NCBI RefSeq assembly: GCF_047663525.1
Contig: NC_092588.1
Span: 135,772,501-135,836,500 of the forward strand
Origin: Anas platyrhynchos
Taxonomy: Eukaryota > Chordata > Aves > Anseriformes > Anatidae
Direction: 5' to 3'
DNA: 64,000 bases
The notes beneath the pieces were generated by a model. It was not told where the DNA came from. It ran no database searches and saw nothing but the letters and a program-made list of their open reading frames with translations. A program made the translations under genes and the position numbers. Below, piece by piece: positions 53,601-64,000 of this stretch (the stretch's first letter is position 1; every line of letters begins with the position of its first letter).

Positions 53601-56600
53601 TGGCTTGCAGCTACCTTTGGCAGGGGAGGCAGCAATCCTGCAGATTCATCCCAAACCTGGCCTGTTCAGATGACCATCTCCTGTTGTAACCCCACCAGCG
53701 ATCCCTCCTCCTCCTCATGCTGCTTCCTTTACCTATCCTCACCCACGCACTGCAGCCTCCTCCCTTCCCAGGCCCCCATCTCTGCTTCTCTCTCTATCCT
53801 CAGCACCAGGGGACAGGAGCCCCAGCACGATACCCAGGGTGACAGGTCTACCAGCTGATGTAACCATTGTCACATTTGGGCTTAGGACTCAAGCTTCACC
53901 CCTCAGGAGCTGCTAAACTTTGCCTTTACGTCAGGAAGCAAAGACAACACTCAGCCACCATGTTACAGCAATGCCAGTTGCAGCTTGTGACTGGCATGGG
54001 ACAGATCCCATATCCTTACCTTTGTGACTGCACACCATTTGTTTCTAATAATTATACTAACACTGAAGTACCCAATCCTGTAAAACACTAACCCCCTTGA
54101 GCACGTTCCAAAATTTTCTTTCACTTCTCTCTGAATTACTAGGTTATTATTTTTTAATTAAGAAATAAATAAATACGCTTTTTGACTTTTAACTGAGGGC
54201 TACATGCTAAGAAGTGACTAATTCCCCTCTGTGTTCACAGAAAATAAAAGTGAAGCTTTTACCATTACAGACAAAGAAGTACTGAAAAGTTAACAAGAGT
54301 CACAGTAAAATCTGACTTTGTGATGAGCTGTTTCTTCTGCAATTTTTTTCAGTTATGTAAATATTTTGAGAAGCCCACCTGGAGGTTTGTGTGTTGTTTT
54401 TTTTTTTTCTTTTTCCTTTTTATTTCCTCTTAACATGCATTTGTACAGGAGTAGGCTATAAATGAAACACTCATTTTCCTGAAGGCAATCATGAAGGTGT
54501 GATTGCACCCTTTTCTTCTCAATTTTATACAGAGCCAATTTATCATAATGCAGTCATATTTGAATTTGAACAAGTGGAAAATCCTTATTTGCTCACACTA
54601 CGCTTCCAGTATTAACTCAAGATCAGCTCCTTTCAGATAGTATTTGTGCTTGTACTTCAGAGTAAAATGTTGTGAATAAAGAAACTGTTGAACAACTCCA
54701 GAGCAAGTTACTTCTCTGGCCAACAATGACTTTGTGATGAACGCTGCACTGGTCAGTCCTCAGGAATAAACTGGTAACTGAATGAGCTGTGTTCTGGCAG
54801 TGGTCAGGGCAATACAACTTCCAGTGGAGTCTTCAGGGATGGCATGGGTGAGCAAGCAGCAGAAGAGGAGCCACAGAAGGCCAGCTAGGGATGTTGCAAT
54901 GGAGTGTACTGCTGGGAACTTCCTCTGTCAACTGCAGGGATTGAGGGCAGCCAGTTAGCCTCCACCCCAGGTAGGTGGGTGAAAAACAAAACGAGAGCCA
55001 ACATGGAACCTGGTTAGCCAAGGAAACGGGCCAATTCAGCACGCCCTCGTTAGTGCTTTTGCCAGTAGGACACCCGTGGAGTTCACAGAAGAAACAAATG
55101 TCACCTCTGAGGGAAGGAGGGTGCCTAAGTGCCCAAGATGGAGCAGCAGGCATTGTATCAGTGGTGAGCAAGCTGCCGGGGAGATCTGACATGCTCTTGG
55201 CTTTCTAAAACAGACTGCCAACTCCTGTGGCTACCGGGCTATCCCTCATTTCTGTAGTACTCTAAGCATGGTAGTGGATGTCAAACAAGTTACCAGTGAG
55301 AACGCAATAGTAATTAACATGAAGAAGGCAACATGACAAGTCACACGACACTGATGAGTCATATTGTCAGTCTCAAATACAGCAATGTGACCAACACTGA
55401 GTCACAGAATGTAAAACTGTCATAAAAGATCTGAATTATACAGACAAGTATGCAACAAAACAGCATAAAGACATCCCACCTCAGGGATACAGGGCCACTT
55501 TTATTTTTCTTGTAATCTTTGTCATCAGAATGTCCCATGACAAATGACTGTTTAAAATTGAGCTGCATTAAGTAGCTAATATTAGCAAAGTTCTATTAGA
55601 CATAGACTAAAATACTGTTTCCCTTCACCCGAAGGGATTCTGGTGATGTAACACAAACAATTTAATTTGATGTGATGCACTACTGAACTGTGGCAGCCTT
55701 ACATGCTAGCTAACATCACCTTATTAGATGTTGCAGACCATTGATAATGAAACTATCCCAAAGTCAGTTAATTGCAGATAAGAGTCCATCTCTTTTGTGT
55801 ATTTTTGAAAAAGTTATTTCTAAGATAGTCCATCAGAAGCACATCATGGTGGCAGATGCAACCCTCCCAACACAGCAAGTTTGCATTGTAGTTTAACAGT
55901 TAACCATGAACATCCCACTTACGTGCAGTCACGTCCCATCCCGTATCACGAGCATGGCTACAAAGCCTTGGGATATGGGGAGAAGGCAAGGCTTGTGGGG
56001 TCTCCCAACTGCAGCATTTCACATGACATTGATGACTGAACACGGGTCTTCATTAAGCGTTGTCTGACTAGAAGACTAGAGTTTATTTATTCAACCTCAA
56101 GATAAGCAACTTAATGCTGCTGATTTGAATGCAAACAAGGGCAAGACCTCATGCATGGAAGACTCTCTGATGTGGTTACACTGGAAGTTTAGACTAAACA
56201 CAAGTTGAGATCTGAAACACAGTTGTCAAGGCCTACAAAATCAGGATGTTTTCTTAAAATATTTAAATTTTTGGAAGTGTTTTCTACAACTAAACTGTCA
56301 AAGTGGTACTGCTTTTATCTGCAAGTTGTTGCACATGCATATATTGCTTATTAAGGACTATTTTGCTAATCCCTCTCATGACAGAAACAGTATTTGCATC
56401 TCCATTCAGTGTTCATATAAGGAGTTATTATTGACCTCAAATGACTACCTAAATGCAATTAAGCCTTTCTTCTTTCTCACAGGACATAATATTATCTAGT
56501 CTGCTTTAATAGAGCTGTTAGGCTACTCTCAAATCAATATGGGGTCTCAAATGCTTGTGATGTGTTCAGGATCCAATCCTTGCGTGCTTTGTTTGTCCTT

Positions 56601-57242
56601 ACACAGTTATTTCACATCTTAAAGTTTGGGGAATTCTAAAAACTGAACTGTGCAAAGCAAAGCCTCAGCCTAAACCACCAAGCCTTACTTACTAAACCCA
56701 CTCTAACCTATTTTTAAAATTATGGTACTACTATTTCAAAACTGATCAGGGACTTCAGAACAAAGACTTTCCCTGGTGACACTTCTGTGCGGTAAACACA
56801 CAGGCAAGGGGCTCAATCTAAAACAAGAAAAGCAATATTCCCTCTCTCCATATGAATGTTAATCATTGCCTAAGCCTTCCAACTCAACCTGTAGACTACA
56901 GCAAGAGGTTTACAAGTCAGCTATGTGTGAAACTCCCATAGTTCCGACCAGAAAATGACCCTCACTAATGGAACCGTGCAGCAGAAGGACTTAGATTTTG
57001 TATCAACTTACTTTTGCATTCAGAATCCATATTATCTATTTGCTCTACATTTGCATAATATGCAGAACAACGGCACTCTGGTTCGGCAAATGCAAACAAT
57101 AATTAATAACAAAATAACAGAAAGTAGGGAGGGGAGAAGGAGGCGTTTATATTTAGGGTTGATTTTACACGGCATTGCCACATACTCCTGTGGTGCTATC
57201 ACTGCAAACCTCTATTAAATGTGCTGCAATTCCAGTGTTTGA

Positions 57243-57254
57243 GCACTAGAGGGT
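57243..57254 (+). promoter_or_regulatory. Candidate CTCF-like motif
   Basis: GCACTAGAGGGT matches ten of twelve positions of the CCASYAGRKGGC core. A second partial match (CCAGTAGGTGTG) is at 51949-51960. No binding evidence is available from sequence alone. Confidence 0.2.
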
Positions 57255-57281
57255 CAATTTGTGATGAAAATGGAGCCTTAC

Positions 57282-57309
57282 CTCAGTTTCCTTATTTTTA
57301 CAGGTAAGC
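57282..57309 (+). other. Juxtaposed splice acceptor/donor (recursive-splice-like)
   Basis: A pyrimidine-rich tract ends in TTTTTACAG at 57303 and is followed at once by GTAAGC. This is the AG|GT layout of recursive splice (ratchet) sites found in long introns. No host gene on the plus strand is known here, so function is conjecture. Confidence 0.25.
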
Positions 57310-59940
57310 AATTTAACCTCATATCACCTATTCAGCTGTCATGAGAAGTTCTGCTTCAGCTGGAGCTTTCTGATGCCATGCAGGACTGGGATGGACAAGT
57401 TGATACACAAATGCAAACTTTTTTTTTTGCAAAAGTACTATCAATAATTGTAAGGTACCCATGTCACACCAAAAGCATGACAGATTTCCCTGTTCGGCTG
57501 CTAGGACAAAAGACTGATGAGGTATTAGCCTGTAGCCCATTTTCAAAAATACTCATCCTATGCATTTACAGAAGCCTCTTTCCATACCTTTGAATACAAA
57601 AAATGCAACTACCATCCATTTGAATGAAAGAAATCCTCAGCACCACCTGTAATTGCACTTGTGCCCAACAAGAATTACTGAGATGGCAGCAGAAAGGTGG
57701 GCACCATCCACGGGGCAGAATTTAGGCCCTGCTGACTGCAGCCTTTCCATTCAGTTGGCAGGGAGGAAGGAAGAAGCAACATTATAAAAAATACATGCAT
57801 GGACTAGAAATTTGGGGCATTACAAAATGAACTAACCAGAAATCCTTCCTCTTCCCAATAGGATTTGTTATGGAAACAGCATATAATTTCATTCCAATAC
57901 CACAAATTTGCCACTACATTAAAGAGCATTAGTGTTACTGAAGGATGAACAGTAAATCAGCATCCCCAGTTCTCCAGGCTACAGCTCTCTTCGGTGGAAT
58001 GGATAGAGTAACTTGGTAATTCCCACTGCCTCCTCATTTCAGGCTATGAATATATCCTGTGAGGGACAGCAAAGTTGTTGACTAAGGAATGCCTTAACAA
58101 GGACTTCTAAACCAAGAAACTTTGCTATACTACAGTTTTTGTTCTTACATTATCCATCTCATCAGGGACGAGGAGAACTGGGCAACACTGCTGCTTTTTA
58201 GACAGTGATACTGTCTCAGGAAAACAAGGTACATCAGTTATACAGATGGTGTTGTAAAAAATCCTATCTAAATTCCCCAGAGCAGTGGATAGATTTGGTT
58301 TTAGAGAGAGGTAAAGCATTAGAGATCACTGCAACATGCCCATGCAAAGGACACCTCTGTACCATATTAGTAAAAAGTCTAAAATAATGTGTTGAAAAAG
58401 AGAAGCGTAAGAAAGTAGGGAAGTCTCACAGATGGCACCACTGCATTCAGTAATGACTGTGAGCTTTGCAAATTACAGCATTGTGAAAGTTCATAAAAAT
58501 TAGCAAACAAAAAGCAAGGCTTTGCTGTTATATGAGTCGAGCCATTTAAACGATTATACTGTGCTCTCTAGTGTATTTATCAAAATAACCAAAACTTAGC
58601 ACTGAATTCAGCTCTACAATATACGGAAAAATTCCTGAGCTTTGAAGAGGGACCATATTTGTTGCAAACCATGAACTGCAAATATTAGCAACATTTTACT
58701 TCATAAATAAACTATAATTCCATTACTGATCTTTCAAAAGTATTTTTTTTTAAATTGGTCCTCCCATCCCTACCACAAATGCAAAGTCTCTATTACAATT
58801 TAATGTGTCCTCCCATGCATAAAGAAATCACATACATTCAGCTGCAAGAAGACAGATCAGTCAGAATGGCTTAAATGTAATTATACATTGACCAAAAAGA
58901 ATTCCATTGCAAATGAAACTGAATGGCTTGTAGTTCAGGTTATTAGCTGCATGCTGACCAGTACAATTTTAAATGCTAAAATATTGAAGAAGGAAAAAGA
59001 AAAAAAGAACTTGTGAAAAATGTGGAAAACAGGGAAAGCAGGAACTACGTTTATATAAAACAAATTAAAAAATAATGAAAAAAATTCCATCCTCTTGTCT
59101 CACGTCATTGGAGCAGATTTTTTTTTTTAAGCTTCCCTTACTTCTCTACAGCTGTTTATGCATCACAATTTGAAAAAAGTAAACGTGCCAAAAGTCATTT
59201 ACATCTTTCTCTAGCTCTACAGATTGAAATGCTGTATCATCTTGTAACACTTGAAATCAGAAATCAAGTGTCATAATTAGCCAGTCTTTCCTCAGAAAAA
59301 CCATGCTTCCAGAATGGCACTTGGAACAATGAGTATTAAAAAAAAAAAAAAAGCATTGCACTGAAACATTTAAGAATGTGTTTAGTTTTCACAAAGCTGA
59401 AATCCTTCCATGAACATATCATTTAACTCTGGATTTACCAAACAGTTCAAATTCAGGAAAACAAAACTATTTTACTCATTAAAATATTCTGACAATATTG
59501 CAACATAATCTGAGTGTCATTTTTGAGCAGTGAGAAAATCTTTTTTTTATTATTTTAGCAGCAAAGGGAGAAGAAAGGCTAAGTTTAGCGGACCCTTTTC
59601 TTTAACAACAACAAGAAAAAAAACAACTGGTGAGCTTCTTTCTTCTCCGGCCATATAGCAGATCTCTTCTTGGATTTCACACCACCAACCATACCCTGTC
59701 AGAGATCTTGAACAGTTTACATTACTTCTTTTGAAGGATTAATCTAGACCAGCCCAGAGATAAAAACCAAAATGCACAATGAATTCCTACACTGAATTCC
59801 AGCTTGTTACTGTGAACTCAACATAAGAAAAGAAAAAAGGAATCCCACACATCTTGTAGTATACACACTGCTTTCACACAGCATTTGAGTTAGTCAGAGG
59901 AATACGTAAAAGGACAAGATAGTTTTGTACAAAACCTCAA

Positions 59941-59946
59941 TTTATT
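59941..59946 (-). terminator. Candidate distal poly(A) signal of FZD1
   Basis: AATAAA on the minus strand, about 2.2 kb after the FZD1 stop, in an AT-rich stretch and followed by a T-rich segment. It is one of several candidates. Confidence 0.3.
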
Positions 59947-60346
59947 TCAGAGAAATTAAAAATATGGTATTTAATATATATAAATTTCTATTCCTCTATA
60001 AATATAGATGATCTTGTGATAATGAACAGAAATAAATGCATACCAAATTCAAATAATTTTGCATTTCAGGGTATGGTAGCCATAGATAATGTTTATGAAC
60101 CTAAATACAGGCATTTGTAATATAAAAAGTTTAAAACAATACAATCAGGAGAGAAGCATTCTGCTGGTTTTCATACAGAGGACTAAATATTCAAATGCAT
60201 CTGTTGAAAGTTACATTTCATTTTTAACCTTTTTTTTTCTTTTGTAACAAGAAGTACAATCCCACACACCCAGGAGAATACAAGGCATTAGACATACTGC
60301 ACACATGATACCAAATCTTTGTAGTATGTGATGTTATTACTGAACT

Positions 60347-60347
<1 letters not shown>

Positions 60348-60379
<32 letters not shown>
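60348..60379 (+). repeat. A32 homopolymer (T32 on the FZD1 strand)
   Basis: The longest homopolymer in the window. It lies inside the probable FZD1 3' UTR, where the transcript would read U32. A second run, A20, lies at 60587-60606. No retroposon body is attached to either. Confidence 0.95.
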
Positions 60380-60381
<2 letters not shown>

Positions 60382-61686
60382 CAGCAGAGGCTCTTTAAGG
60401 ACTAACATCCCACCAGAGTGCTTAGACATTCTGGTTTTCTGTTTTCCCTTCCTTTGTTTTTACTACTGAAAAAAATCATCACACCCTCATAATGTGTAAT
60501 GAATTAAATGTCAATGAATTAAAATTCAGGAGAATGGCAATGGCTCAAATGCTTCCAAAACGAAGAGCCAGCTTATGGATTTAATTAAAAAAAAAAAAAA
60601 AAAAAATCTGAATGCTGCATTTTATTCTGATGAAGCTCTCTTTACTGAGCTCATATTTCCTGATCCTGTTTGCACTGAACCCTCTGCTAACCTCAGTAAA
60701 CACCAGCAGGGCAGCAAGGCGTTCCAGGTAGTTCTCCCTCAACATTTTCGTTACCAGAAGAATGTGAACATGCACAAGCTGACCCGTGATGACAGCAGGA
60801 GCTGCAACTGACTCCCGGGTTCAGATTCACAGTTAGGCTCTATCTGTTTCCTCCAAGAACTATGCACCTTGTGACAGACAAGACCAATAATCTCATTTCT
60901 ACAGGAGAACCCAGAGCGGACACCTCTCAGTTTGATGACTGGAAAATTCATTAGGTGGGTTTAAAAAAATTAAATAAAAATTATTTTTTTTTAAAAAAAG
61001 GAAGTTTGGTATATCTACGTCCCCGTTCACCTCTGAAGCCATCCAACATGCTACAGGTGCAGACGGTATTCGACCTCAACTCCTGGCCAAAGCCAAACAA
61101 AACCTGCCAACTCTTTTTCAACTATGTGGTGCATTTAAATAAATTTAAAAAAAAACGAGAAAGGGCAGCCAGCAGCCAGCCCCCCTTGTACAGGGCACCG
61201 CGGCGATGCTCTCCCTCCGGAAAAAGGCCGGACACACCTTCGAGCAGGGCAGGCCATTGTTTTTCCCCCCTCCAAAAGAAGGGCCTGACTCAGGCGCGCA
61301 GGGCTTGGCTTTACTGGGGCCGGCCGAGGCATGGCGAAGCGCGGTCCCACAGCGTGGCCATGTCCCCACGGCGTGGCCGGGTGACTGTCCTGGCTGCCCT
61401 GTCCCCACCGTGGGGCAGGGAGGCCGTCAGGAAGCGGTGCTCCTCCCCAACCCCACCTCCACCTCCACATACCTCTGGCAGGCTGGGAGCAGCACCCAGC
61501 CCGTGTCGGGAGGCGCCCTAGGCAGTCACAGCCGCCTCAGTCCAGGCCCTGCTGTTCATGCAACTGAAACTCCAAGCAAAGCCATTACAAAACCTGTGGG
61601 GGGGAGAAGAAAGGGGGTTGTTTTGGTTTCTTTTGCCGGTAATTTTTTCCCCATCCTGCCCTACAAAATAAAAATCCAATGCCTTT

Positions 61687-61696
61687 TTTATTTATT
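61687..61696 (-). terminator. Candidate proximal poly(A) signal of FZD1
   Basis: Two overlapping AATAAA hexamers (AATAAATAAA) on the minus strand, about 435 nt after the stop codon. Use here would give a short 3' UTR that still keeps the Pumilio-type site. Confidence 0.3.
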
Positions 61697-61830
61697 TTTT
61701 TTCTCTCTTTAAAAAAAGGGGAGGGCGAGGAAGCAAAATCTGCAAACGGGTTAAAAATGTCCTAAATAATTAAAAAAGTGAGACTTTTTGTAATTTAAAT
61801 ACAAATATACTTACAAAATCTTACAGAGGC

Positions 61831-61838
61831 TATTTACA
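61831..61838 (-). promoter_or_regulatory. Pumilio response element in the FZD1 3' UTR
   Basis: The minus strand reads TGTAAATA, a perfect match to the UGUANAUA element bound by PUF-family proteins, which repress or destabilise mRNAs. It lies about 290 nt after the FZD1 stop codon. An 8-mer can occur by chance, so function is inferred. Confidence 0.4.
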
Positions 61839-62111
61839 TCCCTCTCCCCCAACCTTACAGTACGTTCAGTTCCTACAGGAGACAGCGAGAGAGAGGAGAG
61901 AGAGAGGGAGAAAAAAAAAAAAAAAAACAAGTCTGTCCCAAGCGCAGGAGTTTCCCACCTGACTTTTTCCTCTGCTCCCCGTCGCCTGCAGGACGACAAG
62001 CAGTCCGCAAAGTTTGAAGTTTGCTGGGGCTGGATAAGCGTGAGCATGCGGCCGGTACCGGGGCACGGCAGACGCTCTGCGGGCTGAGCCCAGGTCCTCC
62101 GCCCGCCCGGC

Positions 62112-62125
62112 CCCCCGGCCGGGGG
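62112..62125. repeat. GC palindrome right after the FZD1 stop codon
   Basis: A perfect 14-bp palindrome, CCCCCGGCCGGGGG, sits 2 nt beyond the FZD1 TGA. As RNA it could form a short all-GC hairpin. Confidence 0.6.
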
Positions 62126-62127
62126 TC

Positions 62128-63918
62128 TCAGACGGTGGTCTCGCCCTGCTTGCTGTTGGTGAGCCTGGTGTAGAACTTCCTCCAGGAGTTCAGCGTTTTC
62201 CCCGACCAGATCCAGAAGCCCGAGGTGATGCCCACGATTAAGGTCATGAGATACTTGATCATGAAGACGGTGAAGTCAGGGCTCATGGGTGGGTGATGGC
62301 TGCTGTGGTTATTAGGACAGGGGATGGCATAGCTCTTACAGCTCTGCGTGACCCAGCTCCTTTCCCACTGTTCCCTAAAAGCTTGCTCGTAAAAATAGCA
62401 GGCAATGACGATGGTGGCCGGCACCGTGTAGAGGACGCTGAAGATGCCTATCCTCACCATGAGCTTCTCCAGCTTTTCTGTCTTGGTGCCATCGTGCTTC
62501 ATGATGGTCCGGATCCTGAAGAGGGACACAAAGCCGGCCAGCAGGAAGGAGGTGCCGATGAACAGGTAGACAAATAGGGGGGCCAGCACGAAGCCCCGCA
62601 GCGCGTCCACGTTGTTGATGCCCACAAAGCAGACGCCGCTGAGGACATCCCCGTCTACCTGCCCCAGGGCCAGGATAGTGATGGTCTTGATGGCTGGCAC
62701 TGCCCAGGCGGCCAGGTGGAAGTACTGGGAGTTGGCCTCGATGGCCTCGTGGCCCCACTTCATGCCGGCGGCCAGGAACCAGGTGAGGGAGAGGATGACC
62801 CACCAGATGGAGCTGGCCATGCCGAAGAAGTAGAGCATCATGAAGAGGATGGTGCAGCCCTCCCGCTTCGTGCCCTGCGCCACGGTCCGGGAGCCATCCT
62901 CAGCGAAGCGCTCGTTGCAGACCACCCTCTCCTCCAGCAGGAAGCCGGCGATGTAGGCCACGGCCACAGCCGTGTAGCAGCCCGAGAGGAAGATGATGGG
63001 CCGCTCGGGGTAGCTGAACCGCTTCATGTCCACCAGGTAGGTGAGCACGGTGAAGAGCGTGGAGGCGCAGCAGAGCACGGACCAGATGCCGATCCAGGTG
63101 CGGGAGAAGCGCAGCTCCTCGGGCCCGAAGTACATGAGCCCGTAGAGGCGGCCGGGCTCGCAGGGCGCCCCGCAGTCCTTCTCGCCCAGGAAGCGGTAGT
63201 TCAGGTAGGAGGGCACCTTCAGCGCCCGCGGGCAGGAGAAGCGCCCGCGGGGCTCGCCGGACCCCGAGCCCCCAGCCCCGCCGCCGGCGCCCCCACGCTG
63301 GGGGTTGCTGGTCCAGCTCTCGGGGTGCAAGGCGGGCGTGGGGGTGCCTCGCTCGGAGGCGTTCTGCCCCACGCACAGCTCGCCGGCCCCGTGCACCGGG
63401 AACTTCTCGCAGCGCAGCGTGTCGGGCCACTGGAAGCCGAACTTGTTCATGAGGGCCTCGCAGCCCTGGCGGGCGCGCTCGCAGAGGGAGCGGCAGGGCG
63501 GCAGGGCCTGCTCCAGCACGGTGCAGACGGGCGCGTACATGGAGCAGAGGAAGAACTTGAGCTCGGCCGAGCACTGCACCTTGACCAGCGGGTAGAACTG
63601 GTGCACCTCCAGCCCCGCGTCCTCCTGGTTGGTGTGGCCCAGCAGGTTGGGCATGATGGTCTGGTTGTAGGCGATGTCGGTGCACAGCGGGATGGAGATG
63701 GGCTGGCAGTACCCGTGGTCCGGGATGGAGATGCCCCGCTCGCCGTTGTACTGCGGCGCGGGCGGCTGCCCCCCGGCCGGCAGCGCCGCCGCCCACAGCA
63801 GCAGCAGCGGCAGCGGCAGCGGCACCGGCAGCAGCCACCGGCACCGCCACCGGCCCCGCCACCGCCACCGGCCGCCGCCAACTTCGCCGCCGGCCGCCGG
63901 CCCGCGCCGCTCGGCCAT
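62128..63918 (-). CDS. FZD1: Frizzled-1, Wnt receptor (complete, single exon)
   Basis: This 596-residue seven-pass receptor binds Wnt ligands outside the cell and signals through Dishevelled. A signal peptide with a Leu/Pro-rich core lies at about residues 28-50. The Frizzled cysteine-rich domain follows, with all ten cysteines (71, 79, 116, 125, 132, 142, 146, 153, 170, 182) and N-glycosylation sequons at N85 and N186. A Gly-rich linker (209-223) leads to linker cysteines 229, 249 and 253. Membrane spans lie near 275-295, 306-328, 355-380, 399-419, 443-465, 490-511 and 551-571. The Dishevelled-binding KTLNSW motif is at 574-579 and the C-terminal PDZ ligand is ETTV. The QGETTV ending and the Gly-rich linker point to FZD1 rather than FZD7 or FZD2. 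The start has A at -3 and G at +4, followed directly by the signal peptide. No lesion is seen. An extra sequon (N537-H-S) lies in the third extracellular loop. The gene is intronless, as is usual for this subfamily. Confidence 0.98.
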   Translation of the reverse strand: MAERRGPAAGGEVGGGRWRWRGRWRCRWLLPVPLPLPLLLLWAAALPAGGQPPAPQYNGERGISIPDHGYCQPISIPLCTDIAYNQTIMPNLLGHTNQEDAGLEVHQFYPLVKVQCSAELKFFLCSMYAPVCTVLEQALPPCRSLCERARQGCEALMNKFGFQWPDTLRCEKFPVHGAGELCVGQNASERGTPTPALHPESWTSNPQRGGAGGGAGGSGSGEPRGRFSCPRALKVPSYLNYRFLGEKDCGAPCEPGRLYGLMYFGPEELRFSRTWIGIWSVLCCASTLFTVLTYLVDMKRFSYPERPIIFLSGCYTAVAVAYIAGFLLEERVVCNERFAEDGSRTVAQGTKREGCTILFMMLYFFGMASSIWWVILSLTWFLAAGMKWGHEAIEANSQYFHLAAWAVPAIKTITILALGQVDGDVLSGVCFVGINNVDALRGFVLAPLFVYLFIGTSFLLAGFVSLFRIRTIMKHDGTKTEKLEKLMVRIGIFSVLYTVPATIVIACYFYEQAFREQWERSWVTQSCKSYAIPCPNNHSSHHPPMSPDFTVFMIKYLMTLIVGITSGFWIWSGKTLNSWRKFYTRLTNSKQGETTV

Positions 63919-64000
63919 GCTCAGTCGCTGCCGGGCTCCCTCCGCCGCCGCCGCCGCGCCGCTCCTCCGGGCCCCGAGCTGCGGCTCATGAAGGGAGCGG
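63919..64000 (-). other. FZD1: FZD1 5' UTR, partial
   Basis: This is very GC-rich sequence directly upstream of the FZD1 start codon, including a run of CCG triplets on the plus strand. It continues beyond the window, so neither the transcription start nor the promoter is visible. It contains one upstream ATG, listed separately. Confidence 0.8.
63921..63989 (-). CDS. Upstream ORF in the FZD1 leader (22 codons)
   Basis: On the minus strand an ATG at 63989-63987 opens a 22-codon frame that ends in TGA at 63923-63921, only 2 nt before the FZD1 ATG. The frame differs from that of FZD1. The peptide begins MSRSS, has six consecutive arginines encoded by the CGG run, and ends GSD. It lies in the FZD1 leader if transcription starts upstream of 63,989, which cannot be seen here. 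A short frame ending just before the main start could limit FZD1 translation through ribosome reinitiation or bypass; that is inference. Its conservation in other species is unknown to me. Confidence 0.5.
   Translation of the reverse strand: MSRSSGPGGAARRRRRREPGSD

Larger units (their letters stand above)
47542..59919. other. Intergenic downstream of FZD1
   Basis: No coding gene is recognised. It contains a GC-rich patch at about 53,280-53,860, several exon-like or regulatory-like motifs reported as findings, and possibly regulatory sequence for FZD1. Confidence 0.55.
59920..62127 (-). other. FZD1: Probable FZD1 3' UTR, 3' end uncertain
   Basis: Sequence downstream of the FZD1 stop has no reading frame of its own and contains several minus-strand AATAAA signals, at 61687-61696 (overlapping pair), 60621-60626 and 59941-59946. 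FZD1 transcripts in other vertebrates have long 3' UTRs, so the distal signal at 59941 is a reasonable candidate for the end. The first kilobase is unusual in holding a CpG-rich stretch (about 61,190-61,530). The true end cannot be fixed without transcript data. Further AATAAA motifs lie downstream, for example 59546-59551. Confidence 0.5.
61190..64000. promoter_or_regulatory. CpG-rich island over FZD1 and part of its 3' UTR
   Basis: CpG dinucleotides are rare through most of the window but frequent here, especially at 63,100-64,000 and 62,040-62,130, with a second cluster at 61,195-61,530. This fits a developmental-gene CpG island covering the whole intronless gene. I judged density by eye rather than by computing an observed/expected ratio. 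Confidence 0.7.

Noticed and set aside
62900-63868. A 322-residue Ala/Arg/Gly-rich frame and other long frames overlapping FZD1
   Set aside because: They are shadows of the GC-rich FZD1 coding region in other frames.

Overview
This window is vertebrate nuclear DNA, most likely from a bird. Two things show this. One gene is clear, an intronless Frizzled receptor. There are also three 5'-truncated CR1 LINEs, two of them ending in the doubled ATTCTATG octamer typical of avian/sauropsid CR1 3' ends. The DNA is mostly AT-rich, poor in recognisable transposons and full of microsatellites and poly(A)/poly(T) runs. The species cannot be fixed from the sequence alone.

Layout. Positions 1 to about 59,900 hold no protein-coding gene that I recognise; they look like a gene desert. 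The desert contains CR1 fragments near 9.0 kb (+), 22.9-23.7 kb (-) and 39.6-39.9 kb (-). It also holds four striking arrays: 36 perfect GGAAA units near 19 kb, a compound TTTTA/TTTCA array near 29 kb, and a 588-bp GAAA/GGAA purine tract near 47 kb with an internal duplication of about 250 bp. Many smaller simple repeats are scattered through it. Short GC-rich patches lie at about 32.4-32.7, 36.6-37.3 and 53.3-53.9 kb.

The right end holds FZD1 on the minus strand: a complete 596-codon coding region (62,128-63,918), a partial 5' UTR running off the window, and a probable 3' UTR of up to about 2.2 kb towards lower coordinates. A 22-codon upstream ORF ends 2 nt before the FZD1 start codon. A perfect Pumilio-type UGUAAAUA site lies about 290 nt after the stop codon. 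The promoter lies beyond position 64,000.

Nothing resembles a microbial defence system, operon, CRISPR array or intact virus. The most interesting speculative signals are exon-like structures on the plus strand in the first 5 kb. One is a two-exon model for a 69-residue secreted cysteine-rich peptide (3,416-4,560). The other is a phase-compatible set of segments ending in a membrane span with a YxxL-type tail (584-1,810). Both are inference only and could be chance.
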